Numbered from the stretch's first letter, positions 38,674-49,134 are shown. The stretch is 64,000 nt of DNA from Yponomeuta sedellus (GCA_934045075.1 OW203726.1:2843535-2907534); one strand, 5' to 3'. Numbers and translations: made by a program. Notes: generated by a model not told the origin, from the sequence alone.

Positions 38674-41600
38674 TTATTTTTCTGTGTGGTATTCCTTTAA
38701 ATCCTTTACGTGGCTTGTTATCAATCGCCTTCTTCGTGCCTGGTCACTTAACTTAAACATTACGGGTGGCATTATCTCGACTATTCTATAGGGTCCTGAA
38801 AACTTTGGTGCTAGTTTCGCACAGAAGTCTCGACCCGCGTTTGAGAGTGGGAATTCTCTTTTCAGTACTAAATCCCCTAGGCGTGGTTCCCACTGTCTCC
38901 GGTGCTTGTCGTAATGTATTTTTTGTCTGTTCGATGCCGTGTTCTGATGTATTCGTGCTAGTTCATATACCTCCTCGATTCTTTGTCTTTCTTTTAGGGC
39001 TGGTGTAGGGAAATCGTTTCTATCTCCTGGCATTTTAAGTTCTCTTCCGAACAGCATGAAGGCCGGCGTATATTTAGTTGATTCTTGTCGTGATGTGTTA
39101 AGTGCGAAGTTAAACTCTGGCAAGAACTCGTCCCATTTTTTGTGGTTTTCAGATATGTAAGCTGTTATCATTGATTCTAACGTCTTGTTAACTCTCTCTG
39201 TGGGGTTACATTGTGCTGAATAGGGAGGTGTTAGTCTTTGTTCGATGCCGTATTTCTTGAGTTCGTCCTGAAACTGTTTACTGACGAATTGCCGGCCATT
39301 ATCGGACAAAATTGTTCTAGGACATCCGTAGCGCATAAGAATGCATTCTTTCAGGGCTCTTATTATGGTCGTTGCGGTTGCTGTTCTCAGTGCTCTTACT
39401 TCGGTCCACTTTGTAAACTTGTCGTGGAATACTATTATATAGTTGTACCCTTTCGATGACCTTGGGAGTGGTCCTATTAGATCCGTTGTTATTGTTTGCC
39501 ATGGTTCTGTATCATTGTTTACGTGCATTAAGCCTGCTGTTTTTGTTTGCTGTGGTTTATTTCGTTGACAAGTTTCGCAGTTTCTCACGTATTTTGCAAC
39601 ATCTCGGTACATTCCTGGCCAGTAGTACCGTTGAGCTATCTTATTTAAAGTTTTGGCTGTTCCCAGATGGCCCGCGTTAGGTGAATCGTGGTTCTCCTGG
39701 AGTATCTCTGTCTTTGAACTTTTCGGTATGCAAAGTTTCCATTCTGATTGCGGTTGTATCTTTACCCCGTATGACATACTTCCGATCTTCTTGTAGAGTT
39801 TTTTGTCTCTGATGCAGTAACTCGGATCTATATTTGGTGTTTCTTCGGTTTGTTTCTTTTTCCCTTCATACCAGTTATCCGTCGTGGTGTTCATATCTGT
39901 AGTACATACCGGGTTTCGCGATAACTCGTCTGCTAGTTGGTTTTCTTTACCGCTTCTATACTGTATTTGGAAATCGTACTGTTGTAGTTGCAGTGCCCAT
40001 CTAGCAAGTCTTCCCGAAGGGTTTTTAAGATTATTCAGCCATTTCAGTGCTTGGTGATCGGTCAGTACTGTGAAATGGTATCCCTCCACGAATGCTCTCA
40101 TTTTCTCGATCGCCCATACCACCGCCAGACACTCCTTTTCCGACGTCGAATATCGTGTTTCCCGTGGTAGCAACGATCTACTCGCGTACATGATTACTTT
40201 TTCCTGTCCTTCATGTTCCTGTGTTAGTACGGCTCCTAGTCCGACGTCACTGGCGTCGGTCTGAATTGTGAACGGTTTCGTGAAGTCTGCTCTCGTTAGT
40301 ACCGGGCTTCGAGTTAGTAGTTGTTTCATTGTGTTGATTGCCTTTTCCTGTTCTTTTCCCCATGCGAATTTTTGTTCTTTCTTCAGTAGTCGGACCAGTG
40401 GTTCCATTATTTCAGCGTATCCTGGTATGAACTTCCTGTACCAAGACGTCATTCCGATGAATCTTCTTAGTTCCTTTACCGTTGTTGGCGCTTTCAGTTG
40501 TATTATTGCTTTAACCTTGTTCTCGTTCATTTTTATCCCTTCCCTTGTTACGACGTGTCCCAAGTACTCTACTTCGGCTTTACAGAACTCGCATTTCTCT
40601 CTGTTGATGTTTAGTCGGGCCTCTCTTATTCTTTTGAAGATCTCTCTTAGGTGGTCTACGTGTTCTGTGAAGGTGTTGCTGCATACTATTATGTCGTCCA
40701 GATAAACGTAGGCGTTTGGTTCTAACTCTGGTCCGATGACCATGTCCAGTAGCCGTTGAAACGTTGCCCCACTAGAGTGCAGACCAAAAGGCATTACTCT
40801 GAATTGGTATAGTCCTCGTCCCGGGACTGTGAATGCTGTATAGGGTTTGCTCTCGTCTTCCAACGCCACGTTCCAGTATCCATTCTTGAGATCCAGTTTC
40901 GAGAAGTAGTTAGCGTTTCTTAGTTTTTCTAAGGTATCATCTATTTGGGGTATCGGGTATGCGTCTTTCTCTGATATCTCGTTTATCCTCCTGAAATCAA
41001 TACAGAATCTGTAGTCCCCATTCTCTTTCTTCGCTAGTACAATTGGTGAGCTGTATGGACTGCTTGACTTTTCGATCACCCTGTCTTCCAACATTTTTGT
41101 AATCTTTTCATCTATTATCTGTTGTAGTTTGGGGTTTCTTGGATAATACTTTTGTTTCACCGGTACTGTATGTTTCATTTTTATTTTATGTTTCAGCCAA
41201 GTGTTTCCTTTTGCCGTTCTTTCGCATGCCTCAAATTCCTGCTGTAATATTTCATTCAGTCTCTGTTCCTGGTCTTCTGTTAGGGTATCGGTTATGACCT
41301 CTGTCTCTCTTGATTTTGTTTCTTGTTTTAGCTGTGGTTTTTCCCATGATAATTTGAGGCCGATTCTGTTTATTATATCCATCCCTATTATATTTATTGT
41401 GGAACCGGGCAGATAGCTTACTTGGTGCACAAAGCTATTCCCATTGATTTCTAATTCTAGAGCAAATGCTTTTGTGGTACTTAATGTACTACCATCAGCG
41501 AGTGTGATACTGCGTTTACATATTAGTTCTTTGGCTGCTCCTCCTGTTAGGCAAAACAGATACGTTTCTTGGTTAATATACGAATTAGTTGATCCCGTAT

Positions 41601-42477
41601 CTATTAGTGCTTTGAAAGTCTTGTTTCTTACCTTCATGTCGACGTAGTGTCTATTGTCTTTCCTTTCATCCTCTCCTGAGGTGTTAGCGTATTCATTTCT
41701 CCTGGTTCCTTCTAGGTTCCTTCCTGATTCACAACAATTTCGCGACAACTTGCCTATTACTCCACATTGCCTGCAGAAAATAGCTCTTCTTCCCCTACAT
41801 TCCTTCGATTGATGGCCGTATTTTCCACAGTTCCAGCAGCATCGTATCGTCTCGTATGTCGGGGTTATCTTGCGACCTGTTTCTGGCATGTTTCGTGTCT
41901 GGTCTAGCCACCTTGAGTTTGCTATTGGTGAGTATTGATGTCCTGTTATAGCCGTATGATAGTTGTTGCGTTCCTGCTGTATTTTCTCGTACTCATTCGC
42001 TAGGGTGATCAGGTCCCGAATGTTCTTGACGTCTTGTCTCTTAGCATAGCACTTGTAGTCTGGATGCATGTTTTGGTATATTCGTTCTAACTTCTCTACC
42101 TCGTTCATTTTTCCGTGTCTTCGGATTAGTGTTTGCAGGTCTATAAGATAGTTAATGAAACGCTCTGTGTACCCCTGTTTTCGTGAAATAATTCTTTCAA
42201 GTAGTTCTGTTTCGAAATTTCTTGGGAAGTAATATTCTTTGAATTCTTCTGTAAATTCTGCAAAGGATTTCCACTGTGAGCTGTTGTTTCTATGCCATAG
42301 GAGCGCTTTCCCTTTGAGAACTTTTGGTAATACGGCTAGTGCTGCATCAGGCTTCGTATCATTTATTTTTATTAGTTCTTCCAACCTTTCCAGGAATTCA
42401 ACTGGATCTTCCCCGATGTCGAACACCAGATCCATGTTGGTGAGCATGGTGATCGAGGTTTCCTCCATGTTTGCCAT
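38674..42477 (-). CDS. gag-pol: Gag-Pol polyprotein of the LTR retrotransposon
   Basis: 1267 residues in one uninterrupted frame starting at the first ATG, about 160 nt inside the primer site. Gag-like region: about 1-250, with two CCHC-type zinc knuckles. The first is regular (Cys214, Cys217, His222, Cys227). The second (Cys235, Cys238, Cys248) has Lys243 where His is expected. Aspartic protease: DTG at 293-295. Reverse transcriptase: about 440-650, with YLDD at 592-595 and the upstream Asp529. RNase H: Asp741, Glu780, Asp807, Asp850. Integrase: HHCC zinc motif (His930, His937, Cys967, Cys970) and the D-D-35-E triad (Asp999, Asp1059, Glu1094). All visible catalytic residues are present, so the copy may be active. 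Gag and Pol are fused without a frameshift. It is probably a Mdg1- or Mag-like lineage, not resolved. Confidence 0.96.
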   Translation of the reverse strand: MANMEETSITMLTNMDLVFDIGEDPVEFLERLEELIKINDTKPDAALAVLPKVLKGKALLWHRNNSSQWKSFAEFTEEFKEYYFPRNFETELLERIISRKQGYTERFINYLIDLQTLIRRHGKMNEVEKLERIYQNMHPDYKCYAKRQDVKNIRDLITLANEYEKIQQERNNYHTAITGHQYSPIANSRWLDQTRNMPETGRKITPTYETIRCCWNCGKYGHQSKECRGRRAIFCRQCGVIGKLSRNCCESGRNLEGTRRNEYANTSGEDERKDNRHYVDMKVRNKTFKALIDTGSTNSYINQETYLFCLTGGAAKELICKRSITLADGSTLSTTKAFALELEINGNSFVHQVSYLPGSTINIIGMDIINRIGLKLSWEKPQLKQETKSRETEVITDTLTEDQEQRLNEILQQEFEACERTAKGNTWLKHKIKMKHTVPVKQKYYPRNPKLQQIIDEKITKMLEDRVIEKSSSPYSSPIVLAKKENGDYRFCIDFRRINEISEKDAYPIPQIDDTLEKLRNANYFSKLDLKNGYWNVALEDESKPYTAFTVPGRGLYQFRVMPFGLHSSGATFQRLLDMVIGPELEPNAYVYLDDIIVCSNTFTEHVDHLREIFKRIREARLNINREKCEFCKAEVEYLGHVVTREGIKMNENKVKAIIQLKAPTTVKELRRFIGMTSWYRKFIPGYAEIMEPLVRLLKKEQKFAWGKEQEKAINTMKQLLTRSPVLTRADFTKPFTIQTDASDVGLGAVLTQEHEGQEKVIMYASRSLLPRETRYSTSEKECLAVVWAIEKMRAFVEGYHFTVLTDHQALKWLNNLKNPSGRLARWALQLQQYDFQIQYRSGKENQLADELSRNPVCTTDMNTTTDNWYEGKKKQTEETPNIDPSYCIRDKKLYKKIGSMSYGVKIQPQSEWKLCIPKSSKTEILQENHDSPNAGHLGTAKTLNKIAQRYYWPGMYRDVAKYVRNCETCQRNKPQQTKTAGLMHVNNDTEPWQTITTDLIGPLPRSSKGYNYIIVFHDKFTKWTEVRALRTATATTIIRALKECILMRYGCPRTILSDNGRQFVSKQFQDELKKYGIEQRLTPPYSAQCNPTERVNKTLESMITAYISENHKKWDEFLPEFNFALNTSRQESTKYTPAFMLFGRELKMPGDRNDFPTPALKERQRIEEVYELARIHQNTASNRQKIHYDKHRRQWEPRLGDLVLKREFPLSNAGRDFCAKLAPKFSGPYRIVEIMPPVMFKLSDQARRRRLITSHVKDLKEYHTEK

Positions 42478-42637
42478 GACTTCAGTAAATTCTCCGTGAA
42501 TATTTTTATTTTGCTGGAGTTTCGCACTCGATGACTTCCCTCACTACACTGTTAATTTCTCTGATTGACTCTGACTTTGGGATAATCGTCGTTTCGTCAC
42601 TTGTGTGAGTATGGTCCCTAGGATATATGGGTTTTAA

Positions 42638-42650
42638 ACGTTGGGCGCCA
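42638..42650 (-). promoter_or_regulatory. Primer-binding site, tRNA-Lys type
   Basis: The minus strand reads TGGCGCCCAACGT one nucleotide after the 5' LTR end. This is complementary to the 3' end of insect tRNA-Lys (TGGCGCCCAAC is the known gypsy-type site), about 13 nt long. Confidence 0.9.
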
Positions 42651-42651
42651 T

Positions 42652-43604
42652 TGTAACACTAACCTCTTGAGGTGCTCTGCCTGAGGGGCTAGGTTTATGC
42701 GCGACCCGGTGAAATACTACCGAGGTTGGCGCTTTCAAGGATGCCTATGGGGACTACTCACAAATGACTACGCTTGGATTCCAAAAACCGACACCATTTA
42801 ATATACACAGACCTGATATTTACATAACTAATCCTACACACTCAAATTGTCTCTCACTTAACCTACCACTGGTTTTAACCATTGTCCCTGTATTATCACT
42901 GTCTTTGTTACACACCGACACTCACACAACTTAACTACTGATGGACACTAGGGGCGACTTGCTCACTATTATTAACTGCTGTACTTATTCCCGGTGAGAG
43001 GTACCTACGACTCTCAATGATCCTGGAGTGGCCGATATCGGGATCCCCAACATACCGCTCTCAGGATTCCCTATTATCTGGGGTGGCCACCATCGGGAAC
43101 CCCAACGTGCCAGCACCCAGAGGCTAAGGTGGGCACACGAGATGTCCTAGGCCGGCTAATATCGGCGAACCAACATGCCATGCCCTAGGACATCTCGTGA
43201 GTGGCATCGGCTAACCTCGGATGGGCCCACAGAGGCGGACCACTGTACCGCTTCCGGCGATCAGCCGATGTGCCCTCACTTGCTCCTCAACCCTCTACAG
43301 ATCGGGATCCCCTCCGACTGTCCTGAAGCCCTACCGGGACTCCCACAGCGAACCAGAAACCCCTTAAATTGACACCGGGACCGGACCTACGGTGAACGTC
43401 TTTACTGGTAGTGGGAGCCGCTCGACTGAGCTAGCGCTGCGCCTTTTATATTCGCGTCGCCGCCGTGCCGCGCCTCCCGCCAGTCCTTGCTGGCGTCACT
43501 GCATGCGGCGCCCCGCGGCGCGGGCCGCGCTCCGCTGGCGCCTTGTCACGCCGTGCCTGCGTGGTGCTTGTGGTGTGGCTGGTGACGTGGTCAGCTACGT
43601 CACA
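42652..43604 (-). repeat. 5' LTR
   Basis: 953 bp, almost identical to 37303-38255. It drives Gag-Pol on the minus strand. The open frames read from it in other directions (the arginine-rich ones near 43392-43655) are unlikely to be genes. Confidence 0.97.
43424..43450 (-). promoter_or_regulatory. Candidate core promoter in the 5' LTR
   Basis: On the minus strand TATAAAAG (43450 to 43443) precedes an arthropod-type initiator TCAGTC (43429 to 43424) by about 20 nt, with a DPE-like AGACG about 27 nt further. If real, U3 is short (about 175 nt) and R-U5 long. The spacing is slightly tight, so this is only a candidate. Confidence 0.45.
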
Positions 43605-43848
43605 ATATTCAGTGTGTCCGTCACGTGCTAGGCTGTTTTTATTATTTGTCGTCACAATATAATTATGTCTAAGTCACAGTCACGTCAAATTTTATGCCTG
43701 TATTTATTAACGTTTTAACGATAGAGCGTAAAAAAAAAAATACAAAAATCACGTTTGTTATATGGAACTCTTATATTATTTTGCCATAGTAACACATAAT
43801 CTGTGAAGATTTCAACTGGATAACCATTGATATCAACCATTTTGACGA

Positions 43849-44092
43849 CCTCTGTGGCGTAGCGGTAGCGCGTCTGCCTACCATGCAAGAGGTCCCGGGT
43901 TCGAATCCCGGCTGGCTACAAAAAAAGCACAGGTCTTGGATGTTTACACGTGATTTCGAATCCCGGCTGGGAACAAAAAAAACCCAGGTCTTGGATGTTT
44001 ACAGGTTTGTGATGTCGCTGTTTCTGGTTCCCGCGACACAGGGTATCCTAGTGTGGGGCCAGAAGCAATGCATGTGCTGGTATGTAAATGTT
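43849..44092 (+). mobile_element. SINE-B with an internal duplication
   Basis: Head GACCTCTGTGGCGTAGCGGT, B box GGTTCGAATCCCGGCTGG, then the segment from TTTCGAATCCCGGCTGG to GGTCTTGGATGTTTACA occurs twice (about 43902-43945 and 43953-44002) before the usual body and ATGTAAATGTT end. Confidence 0.8.
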
Positions 44093-44520
44093 GTGCTTTG
44101 CTGTGCTGTGCTGTGCTGTGCCGAGCCTTTTAGGGTCGGTTTCATGGACGGACGGACGCACAGTCGGACGAACGGACAGACAGACAGACGGAACCTTACA
44201 AAAACAACTGACAGGTGGTTAGCAGGAGATCAAAAGAGTATTGGCGTACGAGAAACGAAGGGTTGGTCTTTAATTACAAACCGCAATTGGATATACAGCA
44301 TTTTCGCCGGGCCTTGACAGTTTTACGCCGGAAATATCGACGTGGGACCAGCGCGTTGCACTTCCGCCGGATGTGACGCGGGGCCGGAAATAAACTGAAC
44401 AATTCCGAGTCGAAGCCTCCAGGGGTGACAGACGGGTGGCAGTTTCCAGTCCACAGATGACCGCCGGTGTAAAGAATGTGTGTTTGTGTATGTGTGTGTA
44501 AGGGTAAGGCGAGTAAACAA
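44093..44520. other. GCTGT-type repeat, GGACGGACGG motif, then GC-rich unassigned sequence
   Basis: 44097-44120 is a short TGTGC/TGCTG run. 44145-44195 is GGACGGACGGACGC-like, common at insect repeat ends. 44290-44460 is GC-rich (CTTCCGCCGGATGTGACGCG) with frames on the minus strand but no recognised domain. Confidence 0.3.
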
Positions 44521-44529
44521 TGCTCGGTA

Positions 44530-44680
44530 CGTAACACAGAGAATATTGTAAAGAGGTTCGAAATTTCACTGTGAGTCGCCCATCAGCTCAGTTGGAAAGA
44601 GCGCAGGCACGGATAGCCAGAGATCGCGGGTTCAAATCCCGGCATGGGTGGAATTTCTAGCTTCTAAATAGGTTTTTTAA
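44530..44680 (+). mobile_element. SINE-A single copy with 11-bp target duplication
   Basis: AATGCTCGGTA (44519-44529) and AATGCTCAGTA (44681-44691, one mismatch) flank it. Head CACAGAGAATATTGTAAAGA, A box CAGCTCAGTTGG and B box GGTTCAAATCC (one change). It ends at ATAGGTTTTTTA. Confidence 0.88.
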
Positions 44681-44719
44681 AATGCTCAGTAGTATTCATA
44701 TTTTTGTTATGCCTGACAT

Positions 44720-44833
44720 TCCTTTTAGTAATAATTACTTTTAGTAATAAGGCCGCCACTTGTACTGTACTGTTATTTTATAAGTCTCTTATGTAATCCT
44801 TGGTGTACATGCAATAAAGAATATTCTATCTAT

Positions 44834-44880
<47 letters not shown>
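44720..44880 (+). mobile_element. LINE 3'-UTR family copy with (TATC)n tail
   Basis: TTACTTTTAGTAATAAGGCC, CTCTTATGTAATCCTTGGTG, TGCAATAAAGAATATTCTAT, then about a dozen TATC units. It is related to 53735-53945 (minus). Confidence 0.75.
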
Positions 44881-44883
44881 CCT

Positions 44884-45278
<395 letters not shown>

Positions 45279-45341
45279 CATTTTGTGCTATACTATTTAG
45301 TGTTGATGCTGCTTTGGTCTCGAAATGGAATTAAAATTAGG

Positions 45342-46130
45342 TACCCCGTCAAGGTGAAGAAACTAGCGATCAAATTTTTTCCTGCGCTCCTCGATCGCTT
45401 CACTTTCGTCGGCGTTGGTTAATTTGGAAACAGCCAAGCTGTCGACTGACGCTTTGTTTCTGGATCATATTGATAAATCCAGGATTCGTCACCATGTCGT
45501 GAACGCGCCGTGACGAGCCAGCATCAAATTTTTGTAACATATCACGGCACCAATCCACACGGGCCTACTTGTGAGCTTCGGTGAGGTCGTGCGGCACTCA
45601 GCGGGAAACTATTCTCCTTACGCGAAGGTGCTCGTGCAAAATCTTGTAAACACTTCTTGAACCAATCTGCAGTATATGCTGAATCTCTTCGTATGTAATT
45701 CGTCTGTTTTCTTGAATTAAACTTTTTACTGCCAGCACACTTTCTTGGTGACAGCCGTCGTAGGACGACCACACTTTGTTCATCCCCCAAAGTAGGACGA
45801 CCGCGTTTGAACTCGCTATACCAGCGGTAGATGGTTACTTTTGAAGGTATTTCATCTATAAAAGCAATTCGAAGTCGATCAAATGACTCATCAGGTTTTA
45901 AGCCAAATTTAAAATCGTAAAAAATCATAGAACGAAAATGTTCTCGATGCAGATCCATTATTTAATGATTCAAGAAAATTTGAATTGGCTCTCCAATAAT
46001 GTGGAGGGAAATTTGAAAATCGAACAGTAGTATTTACATTTAAATAATCAACGTTTTCAAAACAATTGCAAGTGGCCAGTGTCTTATACAAAAAAACTTT
46101 TTTTCTAAAAACTTTCTGCGTGGCCTGGTA
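45342..46130 (-). pseudogene. Mariner transposase pseudogene, 3'-truncated
   Basis: The start at 45958 gives about 60 residues of the first helix-turn-helix region (MDLHREHFRSMIFYDFKFGL, KVTIYRWYSEFKRGRPTLGD). The second helix-turn-helix is in another frame from 45783 (AVKSLIQENRRITYEEIQHI, LQIGSRSVYKILHEHLRVRR). The first catalytic Asp region (DESWIYQYDP) is in a third frame near 45490. Homology stops at about 45342, before the other two catalytic Asp residues. At least two frameshifts and two stops are present. The 5' terminal inverted repeat is probably at about 46105-46130 (CTACCAGGCCACGCAGAAAG on the minus strand). It is non-functional. Confidence 0.88.
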
Positions 46131-46135
46131 GTTAT

Positions 46136-46565
46136 ACATTAAATGGGTCTAATCGCGATTATTTATTAGTTAACACGTAATCACCTTATTTCCCGACGTT
46201 TCGGCAGCGTTACAGTTATACTATTTTTATTTTTAATGCACTTACCCGTGCTAAGGACAATTTTAAAAACCTATTTAGAGGCTAAAAATTCCACCCATGC
46301 CGGGATTCGAACCCGCAACCTCTGGCCATCCGGCGCCAGCGCTCTATCCAACTGAGCTAATGGGCGACTCACCGGCATCAGTGAAATTTCAAACCTCTTT
46401 ACACTATTCTCTGTATTACGTACAGGCAGCGACATCTGGCTTAAGTAAATTCCGGCATGGGTGGAATTTTTAGCCTCTAAATAGGTTTTTAAAAGCGTAA
46501 CAGTTGCCGCGGTCCCGGGTAGACTGAAGTGGCGAGTACAGTCAATTTTATTATTGTGGGAAGTC
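46136..46565 (-). mobile_element. Penelope-like 3'-region repeat split by a SINE-A insertion
   Basis: 46136-46217 (GGGTCTAATCGCGATTATTT, CCCGACGTTTCGGCAGCG) and 46495-46565 (TAACAGTTGCCGCGGTCCCG, GACTGAAGTGGCGAGTACAG) are two halves of one repeat matching 10285-10380. Together they show the hairpin core CGGCA..TGCCG next to AAACGTCGG. Confidence 0.6.
46218..46494. mobile_element. SINE-A foldback dimer with 11-bp target duplication
   Basis: A full inverted SINE-A (ATACTATTTTTATTTTTAAT to CTGGCTTAAGTAAAT) is joined to a short forward 3' piece (TCCGGCATGGGTGGAATTTT to ATAGGTTTTTA). GCGTTACAGTT (46207-46217) and GCGTAACAGTT (46495-46505) flank it. This is the same layout as 16730-17005 but with a different internal junction. 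Confidence 0.9.
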
Positions 46566-46884
46566 ACTTTTAGCTACCGTGCTTTCACTAAGAACAAACG
46601 TAAGTCTCTCAGAACCTATCACACCCAATAAGGCTACCAGTCTGCGGCTTAATAACTTGTAAAATTATTTCACCGTACCCTAGCACGAAGGCTTTAGTAG
46701 ACTGCAGAAACCTAGCGTCCTGGGGTCTTAATGAAATGAAGGAAAAGAGAAGTAGTGCAAGATAGACTCCCACAGGGTTCTCCACTTATTTTATATAAAT
46801 TTCATTGATTTCCTAATTTCAATATTTCTGCATTGCACTGACTGGGTAGTCTCTAATTTCTTTCATGTCTCCGTCTATGGTTGC

Positions 46885-47000
46885 CTGGAAGAAATTGTTT
46901 TTAGCAATAAGGCCACCATTTGTACTGTATTTTTTAAATAATTTCTGTTACTGTTATTTCTGTGTACAATAAAGAATATTCTATCTATCTAAGTTTTGAC
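46885..47000 (+). mobile_element. LINE 3'-UTR family copy
   Basis: GGAAGAAATTGTTTTTAGCA, ATAAGGCCACCATTTGTACT, GTACAATAAAGAATATTCTA, then CTATCTAA. 46566-46884 is unassigned. Confidence 0.7.
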
Positions 47001-47004
47001 GGAA

Positions 47005-47165
47005 CGGTGGAGAGCGCCGACTTCTCAATCGGGAGGTCATGGGTTCAAGCCCGGTACCAATGACTTTGTTTTCTAAGTTAAGCACATTTGTGAAGTTCTA
47101 CCAATATCACTAGCTGACTGTGAAGGAAAACATCGTGTGAGGCGCAAAGTGGGCCGAAATCAGAC
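47005..47165 (+). mobile_element. SINE-D, partial
   Basis: It has a partial tRNA-like head (GGTGGAGAGCGCCGACTTCT, TGGGTTCAAGCCCGGTACCA), then AATGACTTTGTTTTCTAAGT and GTGAAGGAAAACATCGTG, as in 61126-61460. Confidence 0.65.
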
Positions 47166-47169
47166 TTTT

Positions 47170-48295
47170 GGGCCTAGGATACTTTGCCTCGGAAATGTGT
47201 TCTAGTACATTTTGTACATATTACCTGTTTTTTGGTATTTTTTTCGTAAAAACAAAATTTACGAAGTATTGAAAGTTTTTGAAAAAAAATACTCCTTTGA
47301 CTAAGCACTTTCGTTTTATTATGTTACGTTTTATTATCTTTTCAATTGTACAACATTTTTTTTTTATTTCACACCACCTCAGATAAGTCGCATTTTCTAC
47401 AGCAGCGGTATCCCGGGCCATAAGCTTATTAGTATGTTACTGTAGTCAACCTGCTGACTTTGGCTACGGAACCCTAAAAGGAAGCGGTGACATGTTTTAT
47501 TGGTCGTAGTTTCGTGAGGCGTTAGTGCAGTTTGTGTGTTGAAATCAAGAAGGTGTTCAAAGATCGGAAAGGGGGAAAAAGGTTTTCTTCAACTGCAAGA
47601 AACGGAGAGGATGGAGTTTTACTTTCATTCAACTCCGTTTGTAATTACTGAAATAAAGAATTATAAAATTATAAATTGAAGACTAAACGGTGTTAAAAAG
47701 GTGATGGGTTGTAACGGTGCAAACCTTTTCACACCATTTTTATTTCTTTTTCCATATATCATTTTCAAATATTTAAATTATGTACGTCACACATTCTTCG
47801 ATTTCCCTCATTTTTCAACATTACTACTTTACCCTTTGACCAGATCTGACTTTTTACCTGCTTATCCGTTTTTATCCAGTTTTTTCTGTTTTATTAAAAT
47901 ATTATACTAAATCTGCAAAATAAAACCACACCTGAAGTCGTTCCAGAGTTTATTTACTATTATAAATATATACAACGTTTCAGGGTGATCGGATGGATAG
48001 CCCCATACAGCACCACTGGGTGTCAATGCACCTTATGCAGACAAACTGGGGGGGCTAACTGGGACTAGGCACTGTTAATAGTTTACTAACATAGCATAAG
48101 TCAAATTGTTACTAACACTATATGGGCTTTGCCTGAAATAAATGAATAATGATAATTAAATTATTTATTTCTTTCTTCATGTTAAATGATACCCGAATTA
48201 TTTCAAACTGAAGCTCTTTATTATTTTAATTTATTACATACAGACGAAGAATTAATTATCTCGTTGATCTTGTATCTGCTTCAGTTTTCTGCGTT
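47170..48295. other. No gene supported
   Basis: AT-rich. 47711-47745 (GTTGTAACGGTGCAAACCTT) is the reverse complement of 13722-13755. No other structure is recognised. Confidence 0.4.
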
Positions 48296-48439
48296 CTCGA
48301 AGAAATAAACCCAGCACTAGTGTTTCCACTTCAGATCAATCAATATTGCTTTATATACTCGTACGTCTTACTGATACCGTCTCTTAGATAGAGAATAGAC
48401 TTAATTACCAGGCACGACCACCGCAGTTCGGTAAATTCA

Positions 48440-48675
48440 AGCGCTTAGGTAGTACTCTCAGACATTCGCGTTTCCACACGACGTTTTCGTTTACCGTTAG
48501 CGAGAGATATTACTACTGAGCGAGAACGGCGCGAGCTCGCACGGCGCAGCGTCGTCGCGACGTATTCGCCGCGCAATCGCTCCGCAATCGCAGCGATCTC
48601 GCTGCGTAAACGCGGCGAGATCGAACTCAATGCACAATAACATCGCTTTCAAATCGCTAGTGTGATAGGGGCGTT
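48440..48675. mobile_element. GC-rich MITE-like repeat, interrupted
   Basis: CGTTTCCACACGACGTTTTC and CGCGGCGAGATCGAACTC, with many CGNNGCGA motifs, end at AAATCGCTAGTGTGATAGGG, a typical short-repeat boundary. The downstream flank GTGATAGGGCCGTTATTCTC appears again at 48904. Confidence 0.45.
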
Positions 48676-48902
48676 CTTTTTCTTCTTCTTCTTCAACCCA
48701 TATCCAGCCAATGCTAAGTGTAGGTCTCTTCTAATGCACGCCAATTATTTCGGTCTTGGGTTTTCGAATCCAGTCCTTTCCTGCTACCTTGACCAGGTCG
48801 TCAGTCCATCTTGTTGGTTGCCTGCCCACACTTCTGCGCCCCTCTCTAGGCCTCCAGACCAGGCCTTATTACTAAAAGTAATTTAGAAATAAATTTTGTT
48901 TT
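48676..48902 (-). mobile_element. RTE-type LINE 3' fragment with about 15-bp target duplication
   Basis: The minus-strand frame includes RRSVGRQPTRWTDDLVKVAG and KDWIRKPK, then is frameshifted. The 3' tail is GAAGAAGAAGAAAAAG. TGTGATAGGGNCGTT flanks it (48661-48675, 48903-48917; one mismatch), marking a target-primed insertion into the preceding repeat. Confidence 0.8.
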
Positions 48903-49134
48903 TGTGATAGGGCCGTTATTCTCGCTTAACTTATACTGACAAAATGTTCGTTTGTAACCCACCATACAAGCGCGTAAAGTTAACGCATGCGTGAGCAAAT
49001 ATTTGCCTTTGTATTAAAATATTGTTACAAATAAGAGATTGGTTACGCGTAACATAAAACTGAGATGAATAGATGATTCGCTACGGTTCGCTTTCACGTG
49101 TGAGGTTTAACACTGAAAGGGTTGAACTTGGTGA

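Larger units (their letters stand above)
37303..43604 (-). mobile_element. Ty3/Gypsy-type LTR retrotransposon, nearly intact, ATAT target duplication
   Basis: The 6302-bp element lies on the minus strand. Two 953-bp LTRs (TG..CA) enclose a primer-binding site, one Gag-Pol frame and a polypurine tract. ATAT flanks it at 37299-37302 and 43605-43608. The LTRs differ at about three positions by eye, so insertion was recent. Pol order is protease, reverse transcriptase, RNase H, integrase, the Metaviridae order. No envelope frame exists between Gag-Pol and the 3' LTR, only about 400 bp of AT-rich DNA, so it is a retrotransposon rather than an errantivirus-like element. Confidence 0.95.

Noticed and set aside
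38766..42499. Plus-strand frames antisense to Gag-Pol
   Set aside because: They are shadows of a strongly conserved coding region on the minus strand.
42478..43604. Search for an envelope-like gene in the LTR element
   Set aside because: No frame with a signal peptide or membrane segment lies between the Gag-Pol stop and the 3' LTR (about 400 bp), so the element is not called env-bearing.
38043..43655. Arginine/alanine-rich frames in the GC-rich part of both LTRs
   Set aside because: They lie in non-coding LTR sequence, are duplicated because the LTR is duplicated, and run opposite to element transcription.
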